64,000 bases of DNA from Anastrepha obliqua (taxonomy: Eukaryota; Arthropoda; Insecta; Diptera; Tephritidae). The notes under the pieces were generated by a model. That model was not told the origin of the DNA and did no database searches. It saw nothing but the letters and a program-made list of their open reading frames with translations. The position numbers and the translations under genes were made by a program. The stretch covers positions 7,998,001 through 8,062,000 of the forward strand of contig NC_072896.1 in NCBI RefSeq assembly GCF_027943255.1. The letters run 5' to 3'. Shown in pieces: positions 45,101 through 54,907 of the stretch. Positions within the stretch are counted from its first letter, which is position 1, and each line of letters opens with the position of its first letter.

Positions 45101-45737
45101 GCTTCTATCAAGCAAACACTCGTCTAAGACAGTAAAGGAGTGTTACAAATTATTAACAACACTTGCACAGTACTTTTCTATCAATCTACTCTGGGTGCCG
45201 GGACACAGTAACATTACAGGCAACTGTAAGGCAGATGAGTTAGCTAGATTAGGCTCCTCGCTCCAAATTAGTCAGGACAGGCTTGACATACCTATGCCCT
45301 TGGCAACATGTAAACTTGTGATAGACAGATACACCATCAGTGCTGCTAACTCCAACTGGAGGCAGTTAAACACCTGCGCTATAAGTAGGCTAGCGTGGCC
45401 CGAATGGAACATGGGTCGCACTAAGAGTCTACTTAAGTTAGGCAGGAGGGATCTAAGGATTGTAGTAGGTGTCCTATCTGGGCACTGTCTAATAGGAAGA
45501 CATGCCAGTAGATTAGGGGCACCAGCTAATGACTACTGTAGAAGCTGTCAAGATATAGAGGAGGTAGAGACAATCGAACATCTACTATGCGGGTGCATGG
45601 CTCTGTGTAGTAGGCGGTGGAGATTGCTCGGTTCCCCTTTTCTGGACAGCATTGCAGAGGTTGCAAATCTCAAACTATCTAGCATAGCTAGCTTTTTAAA
45701 GGCCACACAATGGTTTAGAGAGGACCAAGTTGAGTAG
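42117..45737 (+). CDS. LOA LINE ORF2: endonuclease / reverse transcriptase / RNase H, 1206 aa
   Basis: This is the replication enzyme of the retrotransposon. It nicks target DNA and reverse-transcribes the element RNA at the nick. Endonuclease/exonuclease/phosphatase-type nuclease, about 1-225: LLQINLHHSK, IQEPW (E34), GGDVNAHHSVWG (D133, N135) and SDH (207-209). Reverse transcriptase, about 480-745: FLDIEGAFNN (D574), GTPQGGVLSPLLWNL and YADD (662-665). RNase H, about 921-1045: YTDGSK (D927), AEILAI (E962), YSDSQAAL (D988), WVPGHSNITGN (H1030) and D1040. C-terminal CRSCQDIEEVETIEHLLCGC is a zinc-like cluster. The frame is uninterrupted with every catalytic residue present. The ATG at 42117 begins the nuclease domain directly and overlaps ORF1 by 35 nt in another frame. 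Confidence 0.95.
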   Translation: MRLLQINLHHSKAATAALVELMAVENPDIVLIQEPWVRQGRICGLRAPHYKLYAASCAGKSRTCVLAKSKLNVFLIPKYSNEDFTTVSWEAGDIEFRMASMYLAHEEPVPPQLLVDLTTDSEASKSRLILGGDVNAHHSVWGSSDINERGELLFNYILCTKLLLCNRGNDPTFIIRNRQEVLDITLVSDCLIDKVVQWRVLEKHSFSDHRYIELILEEEIPQPTRFRNYRRTNWQMYNYELERNLPEIPPYYPENEEELDKLVNLFTGTCCKALNKSCPLVRHKGKTKPPWWSSELSLHKSVCRTLFNKAKYSNLEDDWDFYYEQLKVYKKELRKAKRSSWRSFCEDIETTAEASRLRKVLARSTTSIGFLQKPDNGWTTSTKESLSLLLDTHFPGSSEVYNSGPTRTCNPRVSEFEISSDISDIINGTNITWAIANFKPYKSPGPDGIIPAQLQQPLAHITRWLVTIFKSTLQLNHIPSAWREVKVIFIPKAGRSSHTKPKDFRPISLSSFLLKTLEKLIDSVIRNSIPQSRMSQSQHAYCKGKSTETALNSLVTSIESSFEVKDYSLAAFLDIEGAFNNILPKVITNTLSDLRISETFVNFIEQLLTSRFVNSTLGSSVMRRSVCRGTPQGGVLSPLLWNLAMNKLLLDLEERRIKVVAYADDVAILIRGKFPDTLCSLMQRTLKYVDTWAKTCGLSLNAAKTELVLFTRKYKIPDCRPPTLNGTLLLVGEKARYLGLTLDRKLSWKLNVQERIKKAATALYSCKRTVGLKWGLAPKIVHWLYTAIVRPIMTYGVLVWWPSLDKKTSIKHLDSIQRAASLSITGALKTTPTSALSVMLHLLPIDLYCRQLAAKTALRLRESSMLKTNNWGHSRILGMFPGIPNTTDFCDSVNTYLDRPYTVHFPSREDWVNGLTNNENGVSIYTDGSKLNDQVGGGVYSETIFANLSFRLPDHCSVFQAEILAISESLLMLNKSVVTVRDIFIYSDSQAALKSLLSSKHSSKTVKECYKLLTTLAQYFSINLLWVPGHSNITGNCKADELARLGSSLQISQDRLDIPMPLATCKLVIDRYTISAANSNWRQLNTCAISRLAWPEWNMGRTKSLLKLGRRDLRIVVGVLSGHCLIGRHASRLGAPANDYCRSCQDIEEVETIEHLLCGCMALCSRRWRLLGSPFLDSIAEVANLKLSSIASFLKATQWFREDQVE

Positions 45738-45826
45738 GATAGGACAGTTCCGGTGGTATCACAAGGGGCCTCTAACTGGCCTAGGTGCGTCGTAGGACAG
45801 CCACTTCACCTAACCCTAACCTAACC
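45738..45826 (+). other. LOA LINE 3' UTR with TAACC-type tail
   Basis: A short 3' UTR ends in CCTAACCCTAACCTAACC. There is no poly(A); the tail is probably what the RT recognises. A similar tail ends the LINE at 30498-31044. Confidence 0.75.
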
Positions 45827-45838
45827 TTGGTCGGGTTT

Positions 45839-45993
45839 ACCAAAGCACACCAGTCAGTTCTTTGTCGTACTAGCCGCCAGGGGACACACCAAGTTAAGCC
45901 AAGTCCTTCTCCACCTGATCTTTCCAACGCAGTGGAGGCCTTCCTCTTCCTCTGCTACCAGAGCCGGAGTTTTTATATCCATTCGGACGACGG
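45839..45993 (-). pseudogene. RTE-like LINE 3' end, right part (split by LOA element)
   Basis: On the minus strand it contains GTCGTCCGAATGGATATAAA, the AGGAAGGCCTCCACTGCGTT block and TCAGGTGGAGAAGGACTTGG, matching 9126-9250. Together with 40365-40419 it forms one old LINE copy that was the target of the LOA insertion. Confidence 0.75.
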
Positions 45994-47361
45994 GATAAAT
46001 ACATTTAAAGCAAACGGGAAGCTTTTGTGCTAACAAATAAAATAAAAAAATTAAAAATTACAAAAAAGACAACTTCTGCGGGTAATTGATTATGAAAAGT
46101 TGAGATTTCGCAATGCCTCCAATATTTTTCGCTTAGAAAATTTTAACTCCAATTCGATCAAGAATCTGTATTGGACGAAGAAGACTTTGTGGCAAACGGA
46201 AGGCGCTTAAAATCAAGTAGTTATTTAGCTGTCGTGGCATAATCGGTCCCTTGCGAAAGAAGGTTCTGGAAAGCAGAAAAATCGCCTATCAGGCAGAGAA
46301 ATTTCTTTTTTGTTTCTTGGTTGGTGTGGCAGATTTATATTTTTGCTTTATGTGCAAAATAAATGAAAAATTATAATTTTTGGGCGCTGCCCTTTATAAA
46401 ATTAAAACAAAACAGGACGAAATAAATTTTTGTTCAATAATAAAAATTTTTTTAAAATAATTTTTGGAATTTAAATTTTTTACTCGATACTTTTTACTGA
46501 CATTTATCGAGTACTGATACTTTTTCCGATTCCAGAAACAAGCAAAAGTATAAATACTAAGACGGTATCGAATTATCTTTACTCCCAGTTCATTCATGTA
46601 CAATACAGAAGTCTTCATAGACAAAATACCCAATCACTCGTCGAAAATTTATCAACTTTAAAGCGGCGAGATTCTGATTCAAAATTTAAACAAAAGCCTG
46701 AGGGATAAGACTTTTATAGACAAATAATTAGCAAAATCCGTGAAAAATGCTGATTAAAAATGTTATTCCTTTTCGATATGTCGCTAATCTGTTGGGCAAA
46801 AGCTTTCGCCAAAAACCGCGTTGAAAACAAATGCTTCAGCCATTTCTTGCAACACTTTCTCCTCATTAAGATCAACACACACGAGTATGAACAAAAAATC
46901 TGTCAAAATGTTTGCTTTGCGATACTTCACTTTCTTCACCTTGCAAGAGTGAGCTGAGCAAATCGACTGGACTGTATGGCATAGCAAGTAGGTAAACAGC
47001 GCGCATTAGGGAGGAGCGAACTTTTAGTGTGAAGTAATTCGAATATCAGTTTGAGTAAGTAGATTTCGAAAATGATGGAGTTTTTAAAAACAAGTTAAGA
47101 GTAAATTTCGCCATTGTTAGTGCTGGGTACAAAAATGTCGTATTTTGAAGCAGTAAATATAAAATTTAATAACAAAAGGGATTCTCATTCAAATGTAGCA
47201 AAATAAAAAAAGAGTATCTGATTCGATAATCTTCAGGATCGATCGTCGAAGCGATCTTAACCTATTCTCAAACTTTAAATGGCTCAGAACATCATTTTTC
47301 TTACGCTGCAACTTAAAAGTTACGCTGCCTTAAGTAAAACTACCCTAGCACAGTTTTAAAA
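45994..47361. other. AT-rich non-coding span
   Basis: No gene or named repeat was recognised. Short frames have no motifs. Confidence 0.45.
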
Positions 47362-48150
47362 TTGGATTTGAGTTTGCAACAACGAGTTTGTATTAAGATT
47401 TGCATTAAAAATAGATTCAATGGTGCGAAAATCTTAGAAATATTGGGAAAATGTGTCGGTAATGATACTCAAAAGAGAATTTGCCGTGAAGCGATTCGCG
47501 GTCGTCGTAGCCGAATGGGTTGGTGCGCGACTATCATTCGGATTTCAGATAGAGAACGTAGGTTTGAACCTCGGTGAAAGACCAAAATGAAGAAAACAAA
47601 TTTTCTAACAGCGGTCGCCCCTCGGCGGGCAATGGCAAACCTCCGAGTTTATTTCCTCATAAAAAATATCTGCCGTTCGGAGTCGGCTTAAAAACAGTAG
47701 GTCTCTCCATTTGTGGAACAACATCAAGACGCACACCACAAATAGGAGGAGGAGCTCGGCCAAACACCCAAAACGGGTGTACGCGCCAATTATATATATA
47801 ATTCGCCAAAAAGGAAGAATTTGTGGAAGAACAGCTCGTGGATTTTGTACCAAGTTAAGCCACCGTCGCGCACTGCCATCATTATCCCTGAATTTTTGAC
47901 CAAGAACGAAACGAGTACCATCCAATAGCCATCGAAATCTCCCTGCGATTTTTTTCAGTTTGATCGAGTCAAGGAATTACCAGCGGGAACCCGTTTTAAC
48001 AGCCGAAAGAAAGTAATAGAAACCGAAGACGGTTTTATACCAAAAATACAGTTCCAGAAATGCTACGAGAGCTGCATTAAACGCTGGCATAAGTGCGTTG
48101 CAGTTGTTGGGGAGTACTTTGAAGGCGATATTACCTCTCTTGAGATGTGA
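47362..48150 (+). pseudogene. Mariner-like transposase relic split by a SINE
   Basis: The 5' part, QQRVCIKICIKNRFNGAKIL, is an N-terminal HTH block. After the SINE, the C-terminal part shows SPCDFFQF (cf. SPDLAPCDFFLF, third Asp), LPAGTRFNSRKKVIETED, then FQKCYESCIKRWHKCVAVVG and EYFEGD, a recognised C-terminus of a mariner lineage. The centre with the first two aspartates is missing. No TIRs were identified. The exact subfamily is unknown. Confidence 0.62.
47500..47800 (+). repeat. tRNA-derived SINE, complete (plus)
   Basis: The copy has a tRNA-like head: GTCGTCGTAGCCGAATGGGT holds the A box and GTTTGAACCTC the B box. The body follows: TCGGCGGGCAATGGCAAACC, ATCTGCCGTTCGGAGTCGGC, ACAACATCAAGACGCACACC, and an end at GTACGCGCCAATTATATATA. 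ATTCGC on both sides (47494-47499 and 47801-47806) is a possible target duplication. It is the best copy of this SINE in the window and lies inside a mariner relic. The head resembles tRNA-Ser/Leu; there is no protein-coding function. Confidence 0.82.
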
Positions 48151-49339
48151 ACTTGTATTTTGAATTTTCTAATATGTTCGGGAAATTTTTGATTTTGAAT
48201 TAAGTTTTCCCCATAGACAGCGGATCCATCCTAGTATGCATGCACCCGATTTCTATAAAAAAATATGTATGCATGTATATATATGAAAAATGGCAAGTAA
48301 TCATCAAGTGCTCGCCACCATTACTTGCTGCATGCCACCACATGTGAATACAGATTGACTTAAAAGTGTGCGCGCACAAAAAACCCATAAATCAATTTAG
48401 AGTTTATAAAAGAAGCGAATGAATTGAACAAAAATAGCTAAGCAAATGAAGTGGGGTGGAGTGAAGAAAGAAAGCAATATTAAAATTCACAAATTAGCCT
48501 GTAGTGTGCAGCACGCCACAACGGTACATGGCTGCAGCAACAAAAGCCAATTGTGAGCATGAATTTGCAGCGATTTCAACTTCAATTAAGTAGCCCTAAT
48601 GCAAAGCGTAGTTAACAGCCTACAATTCACACGAGTGGGAAATTTAAGTAAACTTTTTGTGGGGTAGTCTTTTGCTGTGCATTCCTTACTAAATTTTCAT
48701 GCAACCCGCTATTTGTATGGCATGTTGCAAGCGAATAAGTAGCAATTTGTGGCATGTTTGCAGCACTCAGCAAATATTTAAGTGCTCGAATAAATTAATG
48801 CCACATTTATAAAACTGTGAATTTGGTGACTGTCTGCCGAGCGCCCTCGCCCCTGCACACTTCACCGGGTCTGTGATGGTGGGCAATAAATGTGATTTGT
48901 TGTGTTTATTTATTTAATGTATTGTATAATAGATATCCGAATATATTTAATTTATACTCTCTTTCAAAAGATTTGTATTTTTGCTCAATCAAGCGCAATG
49001 AATATTGGCGCAGTTGACAATTGAAAAAAATAAAATAAAAAATACATATAACAGCAAACATGTTGCAGAGGGGCTAGGAAGGGATGTATAAAACCTATTT
49101 TCATTTTTTCAATACAATTTACCAACACTTACATACACGTAGCGGCGACAATGTGCAACATGCAAGTTGCGCATTGTGGTTCATTGATTTTCGCGACACC
49201 AAACGACATGTTGTTTTTGTAAACTGTTTTGTTGTTGCTGTTTGTCTTTTTTGCTACTGTTTCTCCGTCTGGTGCAAAGCCACTTACTGCGCTTGTATGC
49301 TATTTTGATGCTCCATTAAACAACATGAAAATCAGCAGT
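48151..49339. other. Non-coding span
   Basis: No gene was recognised. The sequence is moderately complex and free of recognisable TEs, like unique fly DNA. Confidence 0.4.
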
Positions 49340-50845
49340 ATTTGCATATTTTTTTATATTTTTTTATAATTTTTACTGATTTTTAATTTTTTTTAATTTT
49401 TATGTTTTTTATGCTGCAGTGACGGCAAACGAGGCGCAGCAATTAAAATGTCGTCTCTATGCGCACCCGACAATATTTACTTAGCCATTGTCGGCATAGA
49501 GCATTGATGAGCGTATTACGCCACTGTTGTTGCTATTGTAGACGCGCCTATTATATGTATTGAATGAAACTTTTATGTTCAGACACACATATTTGTGTGC
49601 TTTAAAAAATCACTATTTGCATAAATTTTATTTTATTTTGATTTTATTCATTATTTGAAAATGTTTAAATTAATTGTATTTTGTAAACCTGCTCAAATAA
49701 AGCAAATATACAATTTTTTTATTTTTTTGTTTTTTTAATTATTATTTTAATTCTTTTTATGCACACTAATAAACACAGTGACTGAATTTGCGTTTGCTGG
49801 TAGTCGCTGCATCACTGGTAAGCTGCTTTTGTGAGGTGTGGAGGGGTTTTTTCAAAGTAACTCAATTTAATATTTCAAGTTATTTAATAATATATTTGAA
49901 ATTTTTTAATATTCAAAGTAATCACTAAGCAAATTTTCTTTTTGTACTTTTTTTTATTTTATTTATTTATTTTTTATTTTTCCTTTGGTGTTATTTAATA
50001 TTATATAAATCTATAGATTTAAATTTAAGTGCCTTTCTAATATCGAAATTGCGTAAAATTTACTTAACTTTTTTTTTGTTTTTAACATTTTTTTGTTTTT
50101 CAAATTTTTAAAATAATTTTTTGTTTTTCTAATTTATTGCATGCTAAATATAAATTTTTGATATACACATATTTTTATGTATTAATACAAACTTTTTGTT
50201 TGTGATTGTTTCAAATATTTTTAGTATTTTTAAATTTTATTTGGTTTATACCCATTTTGGTATTTTAAATGAATTTTTTGTGGTACTTTTAAATTTTAGT
50301 TATTTATACTCCTTTCGCTAATTTTAAAATATTTTTTTAGCACCTTTAAAATTCAGTTAATTTATCTATATCCATTTTGCTTATTTTCAATTGACTTTGA
50401 TTTTTTTTTATTATATACATATTTTTTTTTTTAATTTTATTATTAAATACATATTTTTTTTAATTTTAATTAAATTTCTTTCTAAATAATTTTAAGTTTA
50501 TGTACTTTTTAATAATTTAAGGTTTCTGTTTGCGTTGTTATGCGTTTCGTTCATTTCTAATAGTTTAAACATTTTCTTTCAATTATTTTAGATATGTTTT
50601 TATCAATAATTTTAAATTTTTAAGTTTATGCATTTTTAATACTTTTAAGACTTTTTTAAAATTTTATTCTTCTTATTATTTATTTCTTTTGTGCATTTTA
50701 TTAATTTGTAATAAATCAAATTTTTTTGAATTAAATTTTTTTCAATAATTTTAAGTTCATATATTTTTTAATATTAAATTTTTTTTCTTTAAATTTAATT
50801 CTTGTTATTATTTATTTTAATTATGAATTTTGTTAATTTTTAATA
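49340..50845. repeat. AT-rich region with degenerate tandem repeats
   Basis: A 1.5-kb T-rich tract. Around 50220-50400 a unit of about 60-75 bp (TTTAAATTTTATTTGGTTTA / TTTAAATTTTAGTTATTTAT / TTTAAAATTCAGTTAATTTA) occurs three times. Around 50485, 50605 and 50745 a unit with AATAATTTTAAGTTTATG repeats at about 125-140 bp spacing. There is no coding content. Confidence 0.5.
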
Positions 50846-51844
50846 AAGGGTGGTTAAATTTCAAGGGCCGATGTTGAATGTGAACCTTAAGTGTTTTTCT
50901 GCATTTGATTTGACATTTTTCAATTTCAGACTAACTCAATTAGAACCATAGAAAGATACACAATCGAGCAACGCGTTCAAGTTATTCAGGCTTATTATGA
51001 AAACGGGCGTTCAAATCAAAATGCATTTCGCGTGAAATCACTTCGTGATTTTTTCGGTCAATTTAATCGTCCAAATGTACGTACAATCGGAAAATTTGTG
51101 CAAAAGTTTGAGCAAACCGGGTCTGTAGGAGATGTGAAAACACCAGGGCATGCTCGTACAGCTCGTACTGCAGAAAATATTGTTGCTGTTCGCGATAGTG
51201 TGGTCGAAGAGCCGTTCACCTCAACTCGTCACCGTGCCCAACAATTGCACCTCTCACGCTCGTTGTTGATGAACATTATGCATAAAGACTTGCATTTACA
51301 CGCTTACAAGGTGCAATTGACTCAAGAACTAAAGCCTCTTGACCATTTCAAGCGTCGTCAATGGTCAGAATGGTGGCAGGAAATGGCAACAGTGAATGAC
51401 CAATTTTCGAAGAAAATCATCTTTAGTGATGAGCACATTTTCACCTCTGTGGATTCGGCAATAAGCAGAATTGCCGCATTTGGGCGAATGATAATCCAAG
51501 AGTGATTACCGAAAAACCAATGCACCCACAAAGAGTGACTGTTTGGTGCGGTTTATGGGCCGGCGGCATCATTGGGCCGCATTTTTTCCAAAATGAGGCC
51601 GGTCAGGCAGTTACTGTGAATAGTGTTCGCTATCGTGAGATGATAACGAACTTTTTATACCCCGAATTGGAAGATATGGATGTGGACGATATGTGGTTTC
51701 AACAGGACGGTGCCATTTGTCACACAGCTAACGACACAATGGTTCTTTTGCGCGAAAAATTTGATGGCCGAATAATCTTATTGTATTTAATCAAATTGTA
51801 TTTTATTCAAAATCAATACCGGCCCTTGAAACTTAACCACCCTT
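50846..51844 (+). mobile_element. Rosa-like mariner, C-terminally deleted, with intact TIRs
   Basis: The TIRs AAGGGTGGTTAAATTTCAAG at 50846 and, inverted, AAGGGTGGTTAAGTTTCAAG ending at 51844 differ at one base in 25. TA flanks both ends (50844-50845 and 51845-51846). At 999 bp it is about 0.3 kb short because of a deletion near the 3' end. The near-identical TIRs suggest a fairly young non-autonomous copy. Confidence 0.9.
50948..51780 (+). pseudogene. Rosa-like mariner transposase, lost start, frameshift, C-terminal deletion
   Basis: The expected start Met is ATA at 50948, followed by ERYTIEQRVQVIQAYYENGR, then FVQKFEQTGSVGDVKTPGHA, TSTRHRAQQLHLSRSLLMNI and QLTQELKPLDHFKRRQWSEW. The first-Asp block IIFSDEHIF has lost one base (near 51434), shifting the frame. 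In the other frame NKQNCRIWANDNP, VTVWCGLWAGGIIGPHFFQN and WFQQDGAICHTAND (second Asp) follow. It stops at FDGRII, and the whole third-Asp and C-terminal region is deleted. The most complete N-terminus of this family in the window is here. Confidence 0.85.
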
Positions 51845-51846
51845 TA

Positions 51847-52786
51847 GTTTAAGATTTTTTAGTTAAATTTTTATGTATGCACGCACATTAAAGCTGCTAA
51901 GTATATTTCAAAGACGTTCCATATTCTTCATAAACATTTTTGGGCGCTATTTTTATTTCCATAGAAGACCATTTACTTGTTTTTATAACCACATTTTAAT
52001 TTCATTCTCCACACTGTTTTATTTTCCTTTATACTATTGGCTCTTTGTCCCAATTTTCACGTAAACTACTTCACGTTTTATTGCTCTGGTGTAAAATTCA
52101 AATCTTCACATCTATCCTTGAATCCCTCCCCTAATCAGTGGCTTATTTATCAGTACTTTTGTAGTTAACATAATAGACTTTCATAAATCAATGTTGTGTT
52201 ACATAAATTCCCATCACTTCATTTGTTGTTGCTTTTGGCAGTGCGTTTCGCTCTCTTTCCACTTCATGCATTCTAGAACAGTTTTTCTAGTGCGCTTATC
52301 ACTCACCTTATCAACACTTGGCCATCAATAAGCTCACTATGCTTGTACTTATCGTTACTTATCGCTCTCCGCTATGCGCTACAATGTTTCTTAAAGTGAT
52401 AAGCGCGCATTTAATGCTTAACGCACACACACACACACACACACACACGTGAGTGTTGTGGCTTAGCATAACTTATAGACTTGCATTAGTTTCGTAAATA
52501 TTTGAACAGACAGGCTGTTCTATATGGAATGAATATGCAAACGTCTGTGAGATTGTGAAGTATGCAGTCACAATAACAGTAAATGTCTTGTTTACTTTGT
52601 GTAAGCTTAGTTTTCTTGAAGAGTAATGTTGTGTCTACTTATCTGATGGCCTGGTTTTTAATTGCAGTAACTAGTTCTTGTTTACAGAAGTGTTTTTTCT
52701 ATTGCTGTGTGACACTTTCTTTGAACAGTTTTAGTAAAAAAAGGCAAAACTTCAGTTTTACGAAAAATAATTAAAAGTTTGTTATA
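51847..52786. other. Non-coding span with CA repeat
   Basis: No gene was recognised. A (CA)n microsatellite lies at 52423-52448. Confidence 0.5.
52423..52448 (+). repeat. (CA)n microsatellite
   Basis: Thirteen CA units, uninterrupted. Confidence 0.95.
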
Positions 52787-53240
52787 TAGCCTTCGCGAAG
52801 GTAGGCACCTTGTCGTGGTGCGGGGGATTAGTCGAATCATAAATCAGACCTTATCAAAGGATGGTACATTCCAGTATGGAGCGAATGTGTTCCATTCCTA
52901 TGGTTAGAGCTAGCTTTTTGAATGATAACTTGGTCATCATCGCCAATCGGACGAGCAAGGCTTGGAACAATGTGTAATACGACCCGTGCAGAGGCTCAGC
53001 CAGACTGGGTAACAAGATTTAAAAAATATCCCAGTAGCGAACGGAGTGCTCCGGATACCTGGTGACCTCCGGTTCTATCTAGCCTTACCCGTGTGCACGG
53101 AACTATGTGCAGGTGGAAACTCGTCCGAAACTCGTAGGATCAAAAATGAGGTCGGTTCTAATAAAAACATTAACGGAATTGACTGCGATCACTGCTTCAG
53201 CCTCGAGCGCGGCAACAGTCAGACCGCCAGTGACAGTATG
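52787..53240 (+). pseudogene. LOA-like LINE 5' end (5' UTR and ORF1 start)
   Basis: GTAGGCACCTTGTCGTGGTG begins a typical LINE 5' UTR. The later part, AATGTGTAATACGACCCGTG, GCTCAGCCAGACTGGG and GATACCTGGTGACCTCCG, aligns with 40618-40715 of the LOA element. ATG at 53105 gives MCRWKLVRNS, paralleling MRRRTSPSPT of the LOA ORF1. Similarity is lost near 53240. This is an unusual relic: a 5' end without the 3' end, so it is either a rearranged copy or a deletion. Confidence 0.65.
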
Positions 53241-53568
53241 TGCGAACTTTTTTGTTTTCTAAACTACCTGACGAGGATACTTTTTTTAGTTCTGAGACTA
53301 TCGTAAAGCTGGAGTAAAAATTCATTACTATTTTGAAGGCAGGTAACATCGGCAATCTTCTACGTCGTCTTAACTAATTTCCTTCACTATAAACTTAACT
53401 ATAAATTTTATAGGACGTATCATTTAACCATCAGATATGTCGGTTCGGGAGTTTAACAAATTTTTAGCACTAGATGGCACTTCTTCGTCGAATCGACGAC
53501 GCGAGTTTTTAAGTTTAATTTGACGCCAAAAGGGGATTATTTGCTGGTAAAATGCTTGGCGTAAAATC
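53241..53568. other. Non-coding span
   Basis: No gene or repeat was recognised. Confidence 0.4.
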
Positions 53569-53659
53569 CATTTGTGGAACAACATCAAAACGCACACCAC
53601 AAATAGGAGGAGGAGCTCGGCCAAACACCTAACAGAAGTGTACGCGCCAATTATTTATT
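53569..53659 (+). repeat. SINE 3' fragment (plus)
   Basis: ACAACATCAAAACGCACACC, AAATAGGAGGAGGAGCTCGG and GTGTACGCGCCAATTATT match the 3' third of the SINE at 47500-47800. The head is absent. Confidence 0.8.
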
Positions 53660-54907
53660 TTATTTTTTAAATCCTTGGCGTCATTTGCCATCATTTCTTT
53701 TAAGATTTCGCTAGCTTCATTTGATCAATTATACAAATTCTTGACTGGCAGTGAGCATAATAAATATAATAGTATTTTGATTTGAAAAATTCGTGTTACC
53801 TCAAGAGACTCTACGGAGTGCTTTTCATGGTGCCGCACTTTAGTCCATTCAAAATTCATGTGGACTTTTATCATTGGTGTACTGCTTGTTTAGTAAGGCA
53901 ATTTTATTTTATTTCTACTCAATATCAGTAATTGATAAGAATGAACTCAAGGTTGATAGAACGAAGATATACGAAAGAGCAATAAAATTAGTTTCGGTGC
54001 CCAATATAAGTATGTATGTATGTACACATATCCCACACTTAAAGAGATATGTATACGAGTACATGAGAATATGCGTAAAAACTAAATTTCGGTGTGTACT
54101 ATTAAAATTGATGGTGCAGAAGCAAACATTTATTTGATTTATTTGCTTTAAAAAAAATGTTCTTGCAATTACAACTCGTTATTTTGCAAATATTTTCAAT
54201 TCATTCGTGCACATAATTTTTTTTTTTTATTACACTTTAATGCAATGAAGCCATAAATTATTTTATTTAGAGTTATCTGTTTTTTGGGTTTTTTTCTCCT
54301 CTCTCTTCCTCTCTGTTTACTTGATAACCCATTACTCTTATTAATGAAACTTCAATTTGTTGTTATATATTTATTTGCTTGTCTCAATTGTTATTACTAC
54401 TTTTTATGTGCTTATGCATTGTATGTGTGTGTGTCCATATTTGTTTTCAATTGGCACTTGCAGTTGCTGAGTAACGACCGGCGGCTCACTTGTTGCACTA
54501 ACTAGCAGCCAGTTTGATTGCCGACTCGGGCTGCAACTTTTTCATATCAGACCCCATAAATTTAGCATTTTTATGCATTTTTTTATCTATTTTTTTTTGA
54601 TTTCAAATGCATTGCATATTCTCAAGTCACACAAAATTAATTATGAAAATAATCTTTATCGTCAGTGCCATCTGTTGCTATTAATTTGTGTGGCAAATAT
54701 GTAGAGTTGCTTTTGCTGCACTTTTCTGCAAATGCTGAGGAGAATTATTTATGTAGGCAATAAACAAAATAGCAAAGCATAGCGTGAAGTAGTTTTTTTT
54801 TTCAAAGCAGAGCTACATAATTTTAAATTAAATTTTATACAACTCTATTTCGGACATTTTATATTTTAATTTAATTAATTATTCTTTTATTTATTTTCTA
54901 AAAATTT
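53660..54907. other. AT-rich non-coding span
   Basis: No gene was recognised. Confidence 0.45.

Larger units (their letters stand above)
40420..45826 (+). mobile_element. Near full-length LOA-clade non-LTR retrotransposon
   Basis: The 12-bp duplication TTGGTCGGGTTT (40408-40419 and 45827-45838) bounds a 5407-bp element. It has a 5' UTR of about 325 bp starting with an extra T run and GGCTGGCAAAAATCC, then ORF1, an overlapping ORF2 and an 89-bp 3' UTR ending CCTAACCCTAACCTAACC with no poly(A). ORF2 carries endonuclease, RT and RNase H, as LOA and I elements do. The ORF1 second half (PSCTDAGWYQGQIKIVACDD) resembles the domain seen in Lian/LOA proteins. It is inserted in an RTE-like LINE tail. 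Confidence 0.92.

Noticed and set aside
47500..47575. Functional tRNA gene
   Set aside because: A/B-box-like elements are present, but the cloverleaf is not intact and the segment is the head of a SINE with a conserved body.
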